A stretch of 8,950 nt of DNA, from assembly GCA_031264825.1 (NCBI GenBank), contig JAISDL010000188.1:1-8950 (forward strand). The letters run 5' to 3'. Under the pieces are notes generated by a model that worked only from the letters and a program-made list of their open reading frames with translations, did not search any database and was not told where the DNA came from. The DNA is from Accumulibacter sp. Lineage in GTDB: Bacteria; Pseudomonadota; Gammaproteobacteria; Burkholderiales; Rhodocyclaceae. The translations under genes and the position numbers were made by a program. Below, piece after piece: positions 8,029 to 8,950 of the stretch. The stretch's first letter is position 1. Each line of letters opens with the position of its first letter.

Positions 8029-8038
8029 CTGATCCCTG
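7974..8038. repeat. Intergenic repeat, copy R1
   Basis: This 65 bp unit aligns with 8168-8233 at about 58 of 66 positions by eye, with one single-base gap. It holds two hairpin elements: CGGCGGC-gtt-GCCGCCG near its left edge and the perfect 10 bp palindrome ACCGATCGGT at 8013-8022, the latter flanked by A-rich and T-rich arms. Its left edge at 7974 is where the antitoxin resemblance begins. Confidence 0.7.
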
Positions 8039-8081
8039 AACTATAGGTTGGGGCGAGCGTTATTCCCGCAAAAGCGGTTCT

Positions 8082-8134
8082 GACAACGTGCGGCCTCGTA
8101 GGGGCAGGTTTCAAACCTGCCCTGCGGCGTTGTC
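8082..8134. repeat. Compound nested inverted repeat
   Basis: An inner perfect stem of 10 bp, GGGCAGGTTT (8102-8111) and AAACCTGCCC (8113-8122) around one base, sits inside an outer pair GACAACG (8082-8088) and CGTTGTC (8128-8134). As RNA or single-stranded DNA this would form a two-tier hairpin. The inner stem resembles the short GGGGC-rich palindromes dispersed in many bacterial genomes. No T-run follows, so it is not a canonical terminator. Confidence 0.6.
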
Positions 8135-8170
8135 GATTACCGCACAGGATCAACGAAACACCGATCGGTT
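8098..8170. repeat. Intergenic repeat, copy X1
   Basis: Begins with a GTA-plus-hairpin (GGGCAGGTTT stem) and ends with CCGCA, a GATCAAC box and the palindrome ACCGATCGGT at 8160-8169. It aligns with 8267-8341 at roughly 80% by eye. Its right end runs directly into R2 at 8168. Confidence 0.65.
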
Positions 8171-8233
8171 TGCAGCGGCGTTGCCGCCGGGGGAAAATCG
8201 ATAAAACCCCGATCGGTTTTTATCCGTTTCCTG
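8168..8233. repeat. Intergenic repeat, copy R2
   Basis: Second copy of the R unit: GTTTGC, the GCGGC-gtt-GCCGC hairpin, then CCGATCGG at 8209-8216 between AAAACC and TTTTT arms. Compared with R1 it differs at about seven positions and carries one extra G, so the copies have diverged. Confidence 0.7.
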
Positions 8234-8266
8234 TTCCCCATCTCCTGAATCCCTGATTCCGGGGCT

Positions 8267-8341
8267 GTACGGGCGGGTTTGAAACCCACCCCTACGGCCT
8301 TATTCATTGCCGCACCAGATCAACAAAACACCGATCGGTTT
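8267..8341. repeat. Intergenic repeat, copy X2
   Basis: Second copy of the X unit. The leading hairpin is imperfect: GGGCGGGTTT (8271-8280) pairs with AAACCCACCC (8282-8291) with one mismatch, and outer GTA and TAC also pair. It ends with ACCGATCGGT at 8330-8339. The bases after it (TTCATCTGATC) match the right end of R1, so the copies are mosaic rather than simple tandem duplicates. Confidence 0.65.
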
Positions 8342-8563
8342 TCATCTGATCACTGTCTCCTGACTACTGAGGTCGAAGACCGTTCTGTCCTCAGTCCTCA
8401 GTTTTCTGATGGGCGCGCCGCGCCCAATCCGTGTTGCAACCATTCCGGTGGCGAGTATGATTACAGATAAAGCGTCCGCCGTGCATGCCTATTACTCTAA
8501 AAAAACAAGGACTTGGGGTTTTGCATCGGATTTGGCGTTGTTCAATAGCGGCGAGGGGGTCAT
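8342..8563. other. Non-coding stretch with minor hairpins
   Basis: No gene is supported here. Small inverted repeats are ACTGAGG (8366-8372) with CCTCAGT (8389-8395), which encloses GGTC-gaa-GACC, and GGGCGC-gcc-GCGCCC at 8411-8425. A run of seven A lies at 8499-8505. Base composition appears less GC-rich than the left part of the window, mainly in the right half. Open frames here are short and partly made of repeat DNA. Confidence 0.5.
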
Positions 8564-8695
8564 TTGAAAGACAGACTCAGTAAGAGTGTGGCGACCGAAT
8601 TGTTCAGGCGCGAGGGTTTCGCTCGCTTTTTGTTTGTCCACCAAACGGGTAAAAAGATTGGGTTTTCCCGACCCAGCCATTGGAGAGGTGCGTAG
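8564..8695 (+). CDS. Doubtful 43-residue open frame
   Basis: A TTG at 8564 is preceded at 4-5 nt spacing by a GAGGGG purine run and opens a 43-codon frame ending in TAG at 8693-8695, one base before the ATG of the next gene. The peptide is basic, without a signal peptide or membrane helix, and matches nothing I recognise. Against it stand the rare start codon and a terminator-like hairpin inside it (8610-8631). It could be a leader peptide or nothing. Confidence 0.2.
   Translation: MKDRLSKSVATELFRREGFARFLFVHQTGKKIGFSRPSHWRGA
8610..8631 (+). terminator. Terminator-like hairpin upstream of the membrane gene
   Basis: GCGAG (8610-8614) and CTCGC (8622-8626) form a 5 bp stem with a 7 nt loop, followed by five T. 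The stem is short for an efficient intrinsic terminator. Its place 66 bp before the next start would suit attenuation, but this is speculative. Confidence 0.25.
8682..8688 (+). promoter_or_regulatory. Ribosome binding site of the right-edge membrane gene
   Basis: GGAGAGG lies 8 nt before the ATG at 8697, a good Shine-Dalgarno match. It is the best such site in the window and supports the plus-strand frame over the antisense frame. Confidence 0.6.
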
Positions 8696-8696
8696 C

Positions 8697-8950
8697 ATGG
8701 GCTTTCTTATATTGGGCGGGTTTGCCATTTCATTCATCGTCTGGTTGCTGGTGGGTCGCGTGTGCATGTTCTTCTTGCAGGGAATCTGGATCGGTGAAAT
8801 CTGGAAACGCGGATGCAGCAATCGCGAAGAAGCGGAAGCGAAATGGGCGAGAATTTCAGCGTTTGTGCGCGTAGCGTTCTGGCTGCTGTGGTGGGGCATC
8901 CTGTTCTGGTTTTTCGGAGGGCGGAATTTCTACTACGACGCCAAAATCGA
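8697..8950 (+). CDS. Hypothetical small membrane protein (3' end outside window)
   Basis: Unrecognised. Eighty-four complete residues are visible before the window ends. A first hydrophobic helix spans about residues 3-30 (with FAISFIVWLLVGRVCMFFL). A charged loop follows at about 36-52 (KRGCSNREEAEAKWAR). A second, tryptophan-rich helix is at about 57-74 (FWLLWWGILFWFFGG). The positive charges flanking the helices suggest the loop is cytoplasmic, by the positive-inside rule. The start is backed by a strong Shine-Dalgarno site. A 135-codon open frame runs antisense through the same DNA (8899 down to 8492), but it has no good start signal and an unconvincing composition. No function is proposed; the gene follows the repeat-rich, decayed region, so transfer is possible but unproven. 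Confidence 0.6.
   Translation, partial: MGFLILGGFAISFIVWLLVGRVCMFFLQGIWIGEIWKRGCSNREEAEAKWARISAFVRVAFWLLWWGILFWFFGGRNFYYDAKI

Noticed and set aside
7974..8341. Possible CRISPR array
   Set aside because: Units are unequal, diverged and irregularly spaced, with no constant repeat and no unique spacers of uniform size.
8411..8425. GGGCGC-gcc-GCGCCC hairpin as an intrinsic terminator
   Set aside because: No T-run follows on either strand.
8279..8470. A 63-codon plus-strand frame in the repeat region
   Set aside because: About a third of it is translated repeat X2 DNA and there is no ribosome binding site.
8492..8899. A 135-codon minus-strand open frame at the right edge
   Set aside because: It is antisense to the membrane gene with the strong ribosome binding site. 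Its own start lacks one and the product matches no family I know. Not fully excluded, since the region is atypical.

Overview
The window reads as ordinary chromosomal DNA from a GC-rich proteobacterium. The type IV pilus gene order pilB-pilC-pilD and the style of the PilB, PilD, Ffh and ProS proteins suggest a betaproteobacterium, perhaps of the Rhodocyclales kind. That placement is my inference from protein appearance and cannot be confirmed here. GC is high and coding density is nearly complete up to about position 7770. After that the sequence becomes less GC-rich, repeat-filled and poorly coding.

Layout. (1) Positions 1-3867, minus strand: the pilus assembly operon, read pilB (extension ATPase), pilC (inner-membrane platform), pilD (prepilin peptidase/N-methyltransferase), with pilD cut by the window edge. 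(2) Positions 3868-4055: an AT-richer divergent promoter region. (3) Positions 4056-5408, plus strand: ffh, the signal recognition particle GTPase. (4) Positions 5430-7765, minus strand: proS (prolyl-tRNA synthetase with its editing domain), followed in overlap by a small secreted lytic transglycosylase gene that ends only 21 bp from the convergent end of ffh. (5) Positions 7766-8563: an apparently decayed intergenic region. It holds a 57-codon remnant resembling the C-terminal end of a HigA-type antitoxin, which abuts a cluster of related palindromic repeats. (6) Positions 8697-8950, plus strand: the start of an unrecognised two-helix membrane protein running off the window.

How the genes relate. 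PilB powers pilin polymerisation on the PilC platform, and PilD matures the pilins, so these three form one functional unit. Ffh delivers inner-membrane proteins co-translationally, and ProS is a housekeeping enzyme. The lytic transglycosylase cuts peptidoglycan and appears translationally coupled to proS. I see no functional link among the three blocks.

I looked for a novel system and did not find a convincing one. The parts most worth a second look are the mosaic repeat cluster at 7974-8341, the antitoxin remnant whose 5' end stops at the edge of a repeat copy, and the uncharacterised membrane gene at the right edge.
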